Position numbers and translations under genes: made by a program. This document shows, piece after piece, positions 32,606-40,945 of a stretch of DNA of 64,000 nt. The notes under the pieces are model-generated. The model searched no databases and was not told the origin of the DNA. It worked only from the letters and a program-made list of their open reading frames with translations. The stretch comes from JALZEG01 sp035942255 (GTDB taxonomy: Bacteria > Actinomycetota > CADDZG01 > WHSQ01), in NCBI GenBank assembly GCA_035942255.1, contig DASZDG010000141.1, forward strand, positions 62,001 to 126,000, in the 5' to 3' direction. Each line of letters starts with the position of its first letter. The stretch's first letter is position 1.

Positions 32606-33577
32606 CTAGGACTCCCGCACCACGTCGCCGGGTTTCTTGTCCGTTCGCAGGCCCAGGAAACGGGGGTGGCGCAACTTCCCGTCGGTGGTCCACTCGCTGA
32701 AGGCGATCTGCGCGACCAGCCGCGGCTTCAGCCAGTGCGCGCCCTTGCGGACCGGGGGCCGCCCCGCGAACGGGGGCTCGTCCTGCTCCAGCGGGAGCAT
32801 CCGCTCGTGGAGGTCGCGGAGCGTCCGCTGCGTGAACCCGGTGCCGACCTTCCCCGCGTACCTGAGGTCGCCGTCGTCGTCGTAGTACCCGACGAGCAGC
32901 GCGCCGAAGTGCGACCGCGCGCCCTGCGGCTCGGTGTACCCGCCGATGACGAGCTCCTGCTCGAAGGAGCACTTGAACTTCAGCCACTCCTTCGACCGCC
33001 CCCTCGTGTAGCGGCTCGACGCGCGCTTGGCGATCAACCCCTCCCACCCGCGGCGGCACGCTTCCCGGTAGTAGGTCTCACCTTCCTCCTCGACGTGGCT
33101 CACGAACCTCAGCGGGTCGTCGAACGCCAGGGACTCCGACAGCAGCCTCTTGCGCGCGGTCAGCGGCAAGGCGGTCAGGTCGTACCCGTCGAGGTGGAGG
33201 AGGTCGAAGCAGAAGTACACGACGGGAACGCTCTGCCGGTGCACCTGCTGCAGCAACGAGAAGCTCGTGAGCTCCCCCTTGACCGCCGCGACCTCGCCGT
33301 CGAGCACGAAGCTCGAGGACTGCGCCGCGAGCGCGTCCGCGACCGCGGGATACGTCGGTGTCAGCTCGAGCTTGTTGCGCGACAGGAGCTTGACCGTGCG
33401 CCCCTTCTTGAACGCGAGGCACCTGATCCCGTCGAGCTTCGGCTCGAACACCCAATCGGGGTCGGAGAAGTACGTCCTGGTGAGCGTCGCCAGCATCGGG
33501 TCGACCCACGACGGCTGCGCACGCTTGCGCGCCGCCTTGGCCTCCGCAGGATCCAGCCGCGCCCGGACGTCGCTCAC
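32606..33577 (-). CDS. ATP-dependent DNA ligase (LigC/LigD-ligase-like)
   Basis: The 323-residue protein starts at GTG 33577. Ligase motif I is EPKLDGIRCLAFK with the adenylated Lys. Motif III is YFCFDLLHLDGYDL, motif IV EGLIAKRASSRYTRGRS, and motif V WLKFKC. A C-terminal OB-fold follows (ELVIGGYTEPQGARSHFGAL, YAGKVGTGF). Size and motifs match the stand-alone ligases related to the LigD ligase domain, involved in end joining or other repair. No Ku or polymerase/nuclease domain is present in the window. It ends 38 nt before the malQ-fusion start on the same strand. Confidence 0.9.
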   Translation of the reverse strand: MSDVRARLDPAEAKAARKRAQPSWVDPMLATLTRTYFSDPDWVFEPKLDGIRCLAFKKGRTVKLLSRNKLELTPTYPAVADALAAQSSSFVLDGEVAAVKGELTSFSLLQQVHRQSVPVVYFCFDLLHLDGYDLTALPLTARKRLLSESLAFDDPLRFVSHVEEEGETYYREACRRGWEGLIAKRASSRYTRGRSKEWLKFKCSFEQELVIGGYTEPQGARSHFGALLVGYYDDDGDLRYAGKVGTGFTQRTLRDLHERMLPLEQDEPPFAGRPPVRKGAHWLKPRLVAQIAFSEWTTDGKLRHPRFLGLRTDKKPGDVVRES

Positions 33578-33599
33578 GACCGCAAGGTACAGCGGGGCG

Positions 33600-33980
33600 T
33601 CACACGTCCAGGATCGTGAACGTCCCGGTGGAGTAGGCGACGTGCTCGCCGGTCTCCTCCTGGGTGACCTCCGCTTCGAGCACCGTGAACCGCTTGCCCT
33701 TGCGCCGCACGGTCGCCACCGCGACCAGCGTCCCGCGCTCGCCGGGCTCCAGGTAGTTGATCTTCGCCTCGACGGTCACCGGCCGCTCGTCCTCGGCGAG
33801 CGTGGACGCGAGCGCGGAGCCCATCGCGCAGTCGGCCAGCGTCGCGATCGCGCCCCCGTGGACGATCCCGCCGTCGTTGAGATGCTCGTCTTTTGCCCGG
33901 AATAGGAGCTTTGCGCGGCCGTCACCACGCTCGGCGATCTCTATCCCGAGCAGCTCCCTGAACGCCATGGCGGTCTTCAT
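33600..33980 (-). CDS. PaaI/YdiI-type hotdog thioesterase
   Basis: The 126-residue single hotdog domain has LLGIEIAERGDGRAKLLFRA, the catalytic-loop segment HLNDGGIVHGGAIATLADCA (the N/D-x-x-G-x-x-H-G-G signature) and KINYLEPGERGTLVAVATV. This group hydrolyses acyl- or aryl-CoA thioesters. It begins just before the histidine-kinase gene on the other strand (96 nt apart) and is followed by the DNA ligase gene 22 nt downstream. Its CoA substrate cannot be assigned. Confidence 0.87.
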   Translation of the reverse strand: MKTAMAFRELLGIEIAERGDGRAKLLFRAKDEHLNDGGIVHGGAIATLADCAMGSALASTLAEDERPVTVEAKINYLEPGERGTLVAVATVRRKGKRFTVLEAEVTQEETGEHVAYSTGTFTILDV

Positions 33981-34076
33981 GCCCGGAGCACCGAGGGCCG
34001 AACCTTACGAATCCTCACGCGCAGGGGGAAACGAACCTAGAATCTGGGTCCCCGGGTTCCCGCGATCGGAGATCTC

Positions 34077-36176
34077 TTGGAAAGGCTCCACGAGGCCCTC
34101 GGCTACGTACAGCTGGTCCTGTACGTAGGGCTCGGCCTCATTGCACTGATCCAGTGGCGAAGGCGTGGCGGCGAGCCCGCCGGATGGGTCGCGGCGACGT
34201 TCGGCGCGCTCGCGTCGATCGTCATCGTCTCCGAGGTCGTTCCGGAGGACTCGACGAGCGCGGCGGTCGACGTGGTGCAGCGCGTGATCATCGTCGTGCT
34301 AGTGCTGTTCCCGTACTTCCTGTTCCGGTTCATGGCGTCGTTCGAGTCGCCGGGGCGGATCCTCCACGCGATCGCGGCGCTGCTGACCGGCGCGACCGTC
34401 GTCTGGACGTTCATGCTCGACCACTTTCCCGAGGGCGACGAACCGCGTACGGGATCGTTCCAGGCGTACATCTACTTGCTGCTCGTCCAATGGGTCGTGC
34501 TGCTCGGTGCAGTGACCGTGCGTCTCTGGCGCGCGGGAAAGGGCCAGCCGGTCGTCGCGCGCCGGCGGATGAGGACGATGAGCATCGGCGCGGCCGGCCT
34601 CGCGATCACGCTCGTGATCGCGGGGACGGCGACGACGAGCGACGAGGTCACCGGCGTCCAGATCGGCACCGCCATCCTCGCCCTCGCCACGGGCCCCTTC
34701 TTCCTGCTCGGGTTCGCGCCCCCGGGCTTCGTGCGCAACGCGTGGCGCCAGGCCGGGAACGCGCGCCTGCAGGAGGCGGAGTTCGCGCTGATGGAGGCGC
34801 TGTCGCCGTCAGACATCACCGACGTCCTGCTGCCGGAGGTGACCGAGCTCACGGCCGGCCGGGGCTCGCTGATCGTTGACCGCAACGGCGCGGTCACCGG
34901 CGTCCACGGGCTGTCCCCGCGCGAGGCTGCCGACCTCGCCGCGTCGTTCGCCAACGGTGGGGGCGAGGCCGCACCCGAGGGCGCAGGAACCGTGTCGGTC
35001 CCCATGCGCTCCGGCAAGCTCGTCGTCGTCACCAGCCCCTACACGCCGTTCTTCGGCCAGGAGGAGACCGACGAGCTGCGCCGCCTCGCGCTGCTCGCCG
35101 ATCTCGCTCTTGCGCGCACGGAGCACTCGCGGAGGGAGCGTGAGCTCACCGACCAGCTGCTCGAGGCGCAGACGCTCGCGCGCATCGGCAGCTGGCGCTG
35201 GGAGATCGGCCAGAACACGATCACGTGGTCCGACCAGATGTACCGGATGCTCGGCTTCGAGCCGGGCGAGTTCGTCCCGACGTCCGACATGTACCAGGAG
35301 CACGTCCACCCGGAGGACCGCGAGCACGCGGACGAGATGTCGCGGCGCGCGCTCGAAGAGGGCGTCCCGCTGGACTACGAGCACCGGTTCATCCGGCGTG
35401 ACGGCTCCGAGCTGATCGTCCACACGCGCGGCAAGGTCGTGAGGGACGAGAGCCGCGAGCCCGTGCGCATGATCGGGACGCTCCAGGACGTTACCGAGCG
35501 GAAGGAGCAGGAGGCGCTGCGAGAACGGTTCATCGCGAATGCCGCCCACGAGCTGCGCACGCCGCTCACGTCGCTGCTCGGCTTCGTCGAGATGCTCTCG
35601 AGGGCCCGCCACCGCCTCGACGAGAACAAGCTCCAGACGATGTTCGACGCGATGACACGCTCCGGCGATCGCCTCGCCGTGTTGATCGAGAACCTCCTGG
35701 ACCTCTCGAAGCTGCAGGCCGGGCAGGTGACGGTCGACATCGAGCCGGTCCCGATCGAGAGGCTCGCGCGTGACGTCGTCGCGAACACGCCGCCTCCCGA
35801 CGGACGGCAGGTGGAGGTCGAGGTCTCGGACACGCCGGTCGCTCTCGCGGACAAGCACAGGCTCGACCAGGTGGTCACGAACCTTCTCACGAACGCTTAC
35901 CGGTACGGGGGGCCGAACATCTCGCTCAGCGGCGCGCGCCGCAACGGCGACGTGATCCTGTCGGTGTCCGACGACGGGCCGGGGGTGGAGGACCAGCTCC
36001 TCGGCGACCTCTTCCAGCCGTTCTCCCGCGGGTCGACGTCGTCGGCGATCGGCGGGTCGGGCCTCGGGCTCGCGATCGTCAAGATGCTCGTCGAAGCTTG
36101 CGGCGGCGAGATCTGGCACGAGCCGCGCCAGCCGTCTGGCGCCCGCTTCTGCGTCAAGCTGAAGAGCGCGGAGTGA
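34077..36176 (+). CDS. Membrane-bound PAS sensor histidine kinase
   Basis: The 699-residue protein uses TTG 34077 after a GGAG site. About seven hydrophobic helices fill residues 8-225, followed by a GAF-like region (about 225-350; LPEVTELTAGRGSLIV). A PAS/PAC domain (about 365-470) contains IGSWRWEIGQNTITWSDQMY and GTLQDVTERKEQEA. The HisKA helix holds the phospho-acceptor His491 (FIANAAHELRTPLTSLLGF). The HATPase domain has an N-box (DQVVTNLLTNAYRYG), DDGPGVED and GGSGLGLAIVK. It is coupled (GTGA) to a receiver-only response regulator, its probable partner. Confidence 0.92.
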   Translation: MERLHEALGYVQLVLYVGLGLIALIQWRRRGGEPAGWVAATFGALASIVIVSEVVPEDSTSAAVDVVQRVIIVVLVLFPYFLFRFMASFESPGRILHAIAALLTGATVVWTFMLDHFPEGDEPRTGSFQAYIYLLLVQWVVLLGAVTVRLWRAGKGQPVVARRRMRTMSIGAAGLAITLVIAGTATTSDEVTGVQIGTAILALATGPFFLLGFAPPGFVRNAWRQAGNARLQEAEFALMEALSPSDITDVLLPEVTELTAGRGSLIVDRNGAVTGVHGLSPREAADLAASFANGGGEAAPEGAGTVSVPMRSGKLVVVTSPYTPFFGQEETDELRRLALLADLALARTEHSRRERELTDQLLEAQTLARIGSWRWEIGQNTITWSDQMYRMLGFEPGEFVPTSDMYQEHVHPEDREHADEMSRRALEEGVPLDYEHRFIRRDGSELIVHTRGKVVRDESREPVRMIGTLQDVTERKEQEALRERFIANAAHELRTPLTSLLGFVEMLSRARHRLDENKLQTMFDAMTRSGDRLAVLIENLLDLSKLQAGQVTVDIEPVPIERLARDVVANTPPPDGRQVEVEVSDTPVALADKHRLDQVVTNLLTNAYRYGGPNISLSGARRNGDVILSVSDDGPGVEDQLLGDLFQPFSRGSTSSAIGGSGLGLAIVKMLVEACGGEIWHEPRQPSGARFCVKLKSAE

Positions 36177-36544
36177 ACGAGACGATCCTGGTCGTGGACG
36201 ACGAGCCCGACCTCCGGCTGCTGGTGAGGATGACGCTCGAAGGCAGCGGATACGAGGTGGAGGAGGCCTCGACGGCCGCGGAGGCGATCGCCCGGGCGTG
36301 CGACATCCGGCCCGCGATGATCCTCCTCGACATCAGGCTCCCCGACGCCGAGGGCTTCGACGTCCTGAGGACGCTGCGGGCGAAGAAGGAGTTCGAGACG
36401 ACGCCGATCGTGATGATGTCGGCGCACTCCAGCCCCCCGACGCTGCGCAAGGCCGAGCAGATCGGGTCGCACGACTACCTCATCAAGCCCTTCAAGTACG
36501 ACGACCTGCTCGCGCTGGTGACCAAGCACTTGGCGAAGGACTAG
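36173..36544 (+). CDS. Single-domain response regulator (receiver only)
   Basis: The 123-residue CheY-like receiver starts at a GTG overlapping the kinase stop. It shows the acidic pair D9-D10 (LVVDDEPD), phospho-acceptor Asp53 (MILLDIRLPDAEGF), the conserved Ser/Thr (MMSAHSS) and Lys (YLIKPFKYDD). There is no DNA-binding or enzymatic output domain, so signalling must go to a protein partner or a phosphorelay. The kinase upstream is the likely phosphodonor. Confidence 0.92.
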   Translation: MNETILVVDDEPDLRLLVRMTLEGSGYEVEEASTAAEAIARACDIRPAMILLDIRLPDAEGFDVLRTLRAKKEFETTPIVMMSAHSSPPTLRKAEQIGSHDYLIKPFKYDDLLALVTKHLAKD

Positions 36545-36549
36545 GCGCG

Positions 36550-37593
36550 ATGGCGGCGGGGGCGACGTCGCGGATCAGCGCGAAGGACGTCTTCAAGATC
36601 GTCGTCGTCGGCGCGGCCGCGCTGCTGTTCGTCTACTGCGTCTACCTCCTCCGCAGCCTGCTCATGCTCGTGTTCGTCGCGGCATTCCTCGCGGTGGGGA
36701 TGGATCCCGCGGTACGCCGGCTGCAGGAGTGGGGGCTGAAGCGGGGGCAGGCCGTGCTCCTGATCCTGCTCGGCATCGTCGCGTTCCTCGCCGGGTTCTT
36801 CGCGGCCGTCGTGCCGCCGCTCGTGTCGCAGGTGACGGAGTTCGCACAAAATCTCCCCATGTACGTCCAGGACCTCGCCGAGAGCAACGAGCGCGTGCGC
36901 GAGTACGTCTCCGAGCAGGCGATCGCGGAGCGGTTGCGGAACGCGACCGAGGATATCCCGGCGCAGCTCGGAGGATCGTTCGGTACTGTTCTCGGCGTCG
37001 CGGGGTCGGTACTCGCCACGATCTTCAACGGGATCACCGTGCTCGTGCTGACGGTCTACTTCTCGCTCAGCCTCGCCCGCATCCGTGAGGGGAGCCTCAA
37101 GCTGATCCCCAAGACCAAACGCGAGCGCGTGCAGAGCATCGTGGACCCGGTCCTGCAGAAGATCGGGAGCTATATCGCCGGCAACGTCGTGATCTCGGTG
37201 ATCGCCGGCGTCACGTCGTTCGTGTTCCTGACGATCGCCGGCGTCCCGTTCCCGGTCGCGCTCGCGCTGTGGGTCGCCATCGCGGACCTGATCCCGCTCG
37301 TGGGGGCAACCCTGGGCGCGGTGCCCGCCGTGATCGTCGCGTTCTTCGTCTCGCTGCCGGTCGGGATCGCGACGCTCGCGTTCTTCGCCCTCTACCAGCA
37401 GGTCGAGAACTACGTCATAGCGCCGCGCGTGATGACGAAGGCCGTCGACCTCTCGCCCGCGGCCGTGCTGGTCTCGGCGCTGGCGGGGGCCGCGCTGCTC
37501 GGCGTGCCCGGCGTCCTCATGGCGATCCCCGCGGCCGCGGCCATGAAGCTCGTCTCGCAGGAGATCGTCGTGCCGTGGGCGGAGACGGCCTAG
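36550..37593 (+). CDS. AI-2E (PerM-like) family transporter
   Basis: The 347-residue membrane protein starts at ATG 36550, 5 nt after the response regulator. It has N-terminal helices (VVVGAALLFVYCVYL, LVFVAAFLAVGMDP), an amphipathic central region (VTEFAQNLPMYVQDLAESN) and a C-terminal helical bundle with VALALWVAIADLIPLVGATL, the most conserved stretch of the family, and VENYVIAPRVMTKAVDLSP. AI-2E/PerM proteins have varied proposed roles (autoinducer export, Na+/H+ exchange, permeases). The close spacing suggests co-transcription with the two-component pair. Confidence 0.9.
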   Translation: MAAGATSRISAKDVFKIVVVGAAALLFVYCVYLLRSLLMLVFVAAFLAVGMDPAVRRLQEWGLKRGQAVLLILLGIVAFLAGFFAAVVPPLVSQVTEFAQNLPMYVQDLAESNERVREYVSEQAIAERLRNATEDIPAQLGGSFGTVLGVAGSVLATIFNGITVLVLTVYFSLSLARIREGSLKLIPKTKRERVQSIVDPVLQKIGSYIAGNVVISVIAGVTSFVFLTIAGVPFPVALALWVAIADLIPLVGATLGAVPAVIVAFFVSLPVGIATLAFFALYQQVENYVIAPRVMTKAVDLSPAAVLVSALAGAALLGVPGVLMAIPAAAAMKLVSQEIVVPWAETA

Positions 37594-38360
37594 CGCGGCG
37601 CCACGAACAGCGACTGGCCGGTGCGGCCGAGGGGGCCGCGCGGGTCGTGGATCACGGACGTCGTCAGCCCTACGCCCGACGGCTCCGGCGTCGTCGCCGC
37701 GTCGAGGCAGACCCACTCGCCCTCGAGTTCGCTGTGCAGGTACACGGTGAGGTCTGGGTTCACGTAGACCCAGCGCCGGAAGTCGAGGGCCCCCGAGATC
37801 CCGCTCGCGGAGTCGGCCGCCGTCAGCACGCGCTGCAGAGGCGAGGGGTTCTCGCCGCCGACGAGCGGGAAGCGCATCCGCAGCCACGCGATCGCGGGGC
37901 CGAGCTCGAAGAACGACCCGTCGACGAAGCTCCACTGCATCGCGGCGATGTAGTCGGTCTCGGCGCGGTCCTCGAAGAGCAGCGCTCCCTCGTCCGCTGG
38001 AAGGGGCGGAGCGGGTGGGGGAGCGGGGGCCTCGAGGTCGAGGGAGTCCGTTCTGATGACCCAGGCGCGAGCGGCCATGACAGGTTCGTCTTCGGCGAGG
38101 AGCCGTGCCTCTACGAGGCGGACGCTGCGGCCCGGCCGCACGATCTCGGCTTCGACGCGGAGGTCGGTGATCGGGACCGGCCGGAGGATCTCCGCAGTGA
38201 CGCGCGCGACGTGACCGTCGCCCGCGAGCCGCTCGACGGCGCGCCCCAACAGCGCCGTCGGGGGCCCCGCGTGCTGCGCGTCCGGCCCCCACGGCCCGAT
38301 CGTCCATCGCGTCGCGCGGAAGAGGTCTTCCTCCAGCTGCTCGTAGAAGGCGTCGGCCAC
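37590..38360 (-). CDS. Double-hotdog acyl-CoA thioesterase-like protein
   Basis: The 256-residue protein starts at GTG 38360. It has the TesB-type tandem hotdog arrangement. The first half contains WGPDAQHAGPPTALLGRAVE and ARVTAEILRPVPITDLRVE. The second half contains YIAAMQWSFVDGSF, SGISGALDFRRWVYVNPDLT and GEWVCLDAATTPEPSGVGLT. This matches the actinobacterial thioesterase-family proteins related to acyl-CoA thioesterase II. It converges with the AI-2E gene, their stop codons sharing CTAG. Confidence 0.83.
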   Translation of the reverse strand: MADAFYEQLEEDLFRATRWTIGPWGPDAQHAGPPTALLGRAVERLAGDGHVARVTAEILRPVPITDLRVEAEIVRPGRSVRLVEARLLAEDEPVMAARAWVIRTDSLDLEAPAPPPAPPLPADEGALLFEDRAETDYIAAMQWSFVDGSFFELGPAIAWLRMRFPLVGGENPSPLQRVLTAADSASGISGALDFRRWVYVNPDLTVYLHSELEGEWVCLDAATTPEPSGVGLTTSVIHDPRGPLGRTGQSLFVAPR

Positions 38361-38369
38361 CGGCGAAGG

Positions 38370-38933
38370 CTAAACGTCGTCGAGCGGCAGCTCGCCCGTG
38401 ACGCCCACGTCGTAGACGGGCCACCCGTCCGGCCCCGGCCGCGCGGCTTCGTTGAGTGGGTGCGGCGAGCTCTTCCCCGGCTGGATCAGGTGGACGACCT
38501 CGGTGCCGCGCAGGACCAGCGCGTCGGCGATCAGCCTGCGGTGGCAGCGCCACCACAGCGTCTCCGCGCACATGACGGCGAGCGAGGTGCCCGCGGCGGC
38601 CTCGGCCTCGAGCCTCTCGAGCGCGTCGCGGAACGGCCGCGTGTCGGTGTAGTCGGCGTAGCCCGCGAACGCGTCGTTGCGCCAGGCCGGGTGCCGCGAC
38701 GTCCCGTCGCGCTTGCGGGAGCGGCGCCCGCCGAGCTCCGCGCCGCGCGGGTCGTACGCGATCCCCAGCGCCGGAAGCGACTCCGCGAGCGCGCCCGACG
38801 AGAAGTGCGGGTGACGCCGCGAGCCAGGGAAGCGCCGCACGTCGACGAGCAGCTCGACCCCCGCCTCACGCAGCAGCGCCGCGAGCTCCTCGGTCGTGCG
38901 CGTGCCGTGCCCGGCGGTGAAGACGGGGCCCAC
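38370..38933 (-). CDS. DUF488 family protein
   Basis: The 187-residue protein starts at GTG 38933. The DUF488 opening VFTAGHGTRTTEELAALLRE and ELLVDVRRFPGSRRHPHFSS is followed by the central GTSLAVMCAETLWWRCHRRL, whose CAE..WW.CHR motif is the family hallmark, and then VVHLIQPG. Function is not established. It is 3 nt downstream of the CsaA-like gene and clearly in the same transcript. Confidence 0.9.
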   Translation of the reverse strand: MGPVFTAGHGTRTTEELAALLREAGVELLVDVRRFPGSRRHPHFSSGALAESLPALGIAYDPRGAELGGRRSRKRDGTSRHPAWRNDAFAGYADYTDTRPFRDALERLEAEAAAGTSLAVMCAETLWWRCHRRLIADALVLRGTEVVHLIQPGKSSPHPLNEAARPGPDGWPVYDVGVTGELPLDDV

Positions 38934-38936
38934 GGC

Positions 38937-39332
38937 CTATGCGATCGGCGCGCCCGGCTCCACCGAGTCCTCGAGCTGCAGGAGCCTGACGGTCCCGTCG
39001 GGATCGAGCGCGCCGAGGATGAGGAACTGGCTCTTGAAGCCGGCGATGCGGCGGGTGCCGAGGTTGACGGCGCCGACGACCATCCGGCCCTGGAGCTCCT
39101 CGGCCGTGTAGTTCTTGACCTTGGCGCTGGTCTGGAGGACGCCGATCAGGGGGCCGAAGTCGACGGACACCTTCCACGACGGCGCGCGCGCCTCCGGGAA
39201 GTCCTCCACGGCGACGACGCGCCCGGCCCTCATATCGACGGCGAAGAAGCCGTCGGCCCCCACCTCCTCCTTCAGAGGGAGCTTCTCCGGCGCGTACGGG
39301 AGCTCGTGCGGGTCGATCGAGTGCTGGGGCAT
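38937..39332 (-). CDS. csaA: CsaA-like tRNA-binding-domain protein
   Basis: The 131-residue protein is a single tRNA-binding (EMAPII/OB-fold) domain: FFAVDMRAGRVVAVEDFPEA, KVSVDFGPLIGVLQTSAKVK, LQGRMVVGAVNLGTRRIAGF, KSQFLILGALDPDGTV. CsaA in Bacillus is described as an export-related chaperone that also binds tRNA. The N-terminal 25 residues (HSIDPHELPYAPEKL) are an extension relative to B. subtilis CsaA. It is divergent from mutM (32 nt), so the promoters overlap. Confidence 0.85.
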   Translation of the reverse strand: MPQHSIDPHELPYAPEKLPLKEEVGADGFFAVDMRAGRVVAVEDFPEARAPSWKVSVDFGPLIGVLQTSAKVKNYTAEELQGRMVVGAVNLGTRRIAGFKSQFLILGALDPDGTVRLLQLEDSVEPGAPIA

Positions 39333-39364
39333 GGGGTGAAGTTACAGGCAGCTACGCTCGGTCC

Positions 39365-40168
39365 GTGCCCGAGCTTCCCGAGGTCGAATCGGTCCGCCGG
39401 CAGCTCGCTCCCGAGCTCACCGGACGCCGTGCGGTGGAGGTGTGGACGGACCCCCACCCCGCGATCCCGCGCGAGTTCCAGGACGTCGAGCGCCTCGCCG
39501 GCAGGCGGATCGAGTCCGTCGGCCGGAGGGGGAAGTTCCTGATCGCGCCGCTCGACGAGGGTCTCGAGCTCGTGATGCACCTCGGGATGACGGGGTCCTT
39601 CCGGTTCGACGTCGAGGACGACTACGCCCGCGCGAAGGTCGACCTCGACGACGGTCGCCGCCTCGTCTTCAGGGACGTGCGCCGGTTCGGCCGCATGGCC
39701 GTCGTCCCCGCCGGTGACTACGGCGGCCTGCCGACGCTCGCGAAGCTCGGCCCTGAGCCGCTGTCGGACGAGTTCGATCCCGAGCGCTTCGCGGACGACC
39801 TCCGGAGGACGTCCTCGTCGGTGAAGCCGTTCCTGTTGAGCCAGCGGCCGGTTGCCGGCGTCGGGAACATCTACGCGGACGAAGCCCTGTGGCTGGCGCG
39901 GATCCATCCGCGTTCGCGGTCCGTCGGCCGCGAACGCGCCCGCGCGCTGCACTCCGCGATACGGGAGGTGCTCGCCGGCGCGATCGAGCGCGAGGGGACG
40001 ACGTTCTCCGACTACCGGATGGTCGACGGCGAGTCGGGGCGCAACGCGGACTTCCTGATCGCGTACGGGCGCTCCGGGATGCCGTGCCCCCGCTGCGGGA
40101 CGCCGCTGCGCAAGATCGTGCTCGGCGGGAGGGGGACGACCTACTGTCCGTCGTGCCAGAGACGCTGA
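39365..40168 (+). CDS. mutM: Formamidopyrimidine-DNA glycosylase (Fpg/MutM)
   Basis: The 267-residue protein starts at GTG 39365. The N-terminal P-E catalytic dyad (PELPEVESVRRQL) provides the proline nucleophile after Met removal. GRRGKFLI carries the conserved Lys, MHLGMTGSFRF the DNA-intercalating loop, and QRPVAGVGNIYADEALWLAR the helix-two-turn-helix. A C-terminal zinc finger (MPCPRCGTPLRKI, TYCPSCQRR) has all four cysteines. It removes 8-oxoguanine and other oxidised purines in base-excision repair. All key residues are intact, and the length is normal for the family. Confidence 0.95.
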   Translation: MPELPEVESVRRQLAPELTGRRAVEVWTDPHPAIPREFQDVERLAGRRIESVGRRGKFLIAPLDEGLELVMHLGMTGSFRFDVEDDYARAKVDLDDGRRLVFRDVRRFGRMAVVPAGDYGGLPTLAKLGPEPLSDEFDPERFADDLRRTSSSVKPFLLSQRPVAGVGNIYADEALWLARIHPRSRSVGRERARALHSAIREVLAGAIEREGTTFSDYRMVDGESGRNADFLIAYGRSGMPCPRCGTPLRKIVLGGRGTTYCPSCQRR

Positions 40169-40184
40169 GAGGAAGGCAGGGGCG

Positions 40185-40580
40185 ATGAAGCTGACGCACG
40201 TTCGCTTGCTGGTGGAGGACACCGAGCGATGCCTCGCGTTCTACCGCGACGCCCTCGGGCTCGAGGTGACGCTCGAGGCGGGCGACGGGATCTACTACGA
40301 GCTCGCTGCGGGCGACGTGCTCCTGGCTCTGTACCGGCGCGACCTGATGGGGCAGATGATGGGGGCCGAGCTCCCGCCGCCGGCGCAGAGCGACGCGGTG
40401 GCGTTCACGTTCCAGGTCCACGACGTCGACCAGACGTGCGAGGAGCTACGGGGGCGGGGCGTCGAGCTGGTGACCGAGCCGATGGACTACGACGTCGCGT
40501 TCCTGAGGCTCGCGCACCTGCGGGACCCGGAGGGGAACCTGATAGAGATCAACGCCCCGCTGAGCGCTCCGACGATCTAG
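40185..40580 (+). CDS. Single-domain VOC (glyoxalase-fold) protein
   Basis: The 131-residue protein starts at ATG 40185 behind GAGGAAGG. One VOC domain shows MKLTHVRLLVEDTERCLAFY, the middle segment VAFTFQVHDVDQTCEELRGR and the final LRDPEGNLIEINAPL, with the metal-ligand positions His (near residue 5) and Glu (EIN) present. It may be a dioxygenase/lyase-fold enzyme or a resistance-type binding protein; the substrate is unknown. It follows mutM by 16 nt in the same direction. Confidence 0.85.
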   Translation: MKLTHVRLLVEDTERCLAFYRDALGLEVTLEAGDGIYYELAAGDVLLALYRRDLMGQMMGAELPPPAQSDAVAFTFQVHDVDQTCEELRGRGVELVTEPMDYDVAFLRLAHLRDPEGNLIEINAPLSAPTI

Positions 40581-40593
40581 TTCCGCAGGGGTC

Positions 40594-40647
40594 CGGTACA
40601 CGCGGTACACGCGGTCCGCATCTGGACCGGATGTACCGCGTGTACCG
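40594..40647. repeat. 9-nt-phased dyad array, probable terminator
   Basis: The element starts 14 nt after the VOC stop codon. It parses as six consecutive 9-mers: CGGTACACG twice, CGGTCCGCA, then inverted counterparts TCTGGACCG, GATGTACCG, CGTGTACCG. The arms 40593-40609 and 40632-40648 form a perfect 17-bp stem, and an inner GGTCC/GGACC stem caps it. The rest of the 365-nt spacer (40649-40945) holds only the weak small ORF described next. Confidence 0.6.
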
Positions 40648-40685
40648 GAGGGCGGGGGGCGCGGTGCCGTCGAGTCGTTTACCGA

Positions 40686-40925
40686 CTACTCGAGTTGTGC
40701 CAGGTAGCGCTCGACGTTCTGGATGAACAGCCGGCGCACCCGAATCAGGACGTACGGCTCGAGATCGAATCTGGCATCGGGTGCAACGGAGCGGATTCGC
40801 CGGAAGAGCTCGAAGACCGCCGCAAGGGAATCCGGGTCCCAGCCTTCTCCCACATGGCAGCGGCGGCAGCGGGGGCGTGGGGAGCGGCCCCCGTGGGAAA
40901 GACCCCATCTATCATCGGCCCTCAC
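40686..40925 (-). CDS. Possible small protein (79 aa), uncertain
   Basis: The minus strand is open from 40925 to a TAG at 40686. The C-terminal half looks protein-like (LAAVFELFRRIRSVAPDARF, VLIRVRRLFIQNVERYLAQL) and could form two amphipathic helices, while the N-terminal 25 residues are low-complexity Arg/Gly. Base composition is less GC-rich than flanking genes. No recognised family and no convincing RBS. It may be a small gene, a gene remnant or chance. Confidence 0.3.
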   Translation of the reverse strand: MRADDRWGLSHGGRSPRPRCRRCHVGEGWDPDSLAAVFELFRRIRSVAPDARFDLEPYVLIRVRRLFIQNVERYLAQLE

Positions 40926-40945
40926 CGCCCAGGTTAGGAGTGAAG

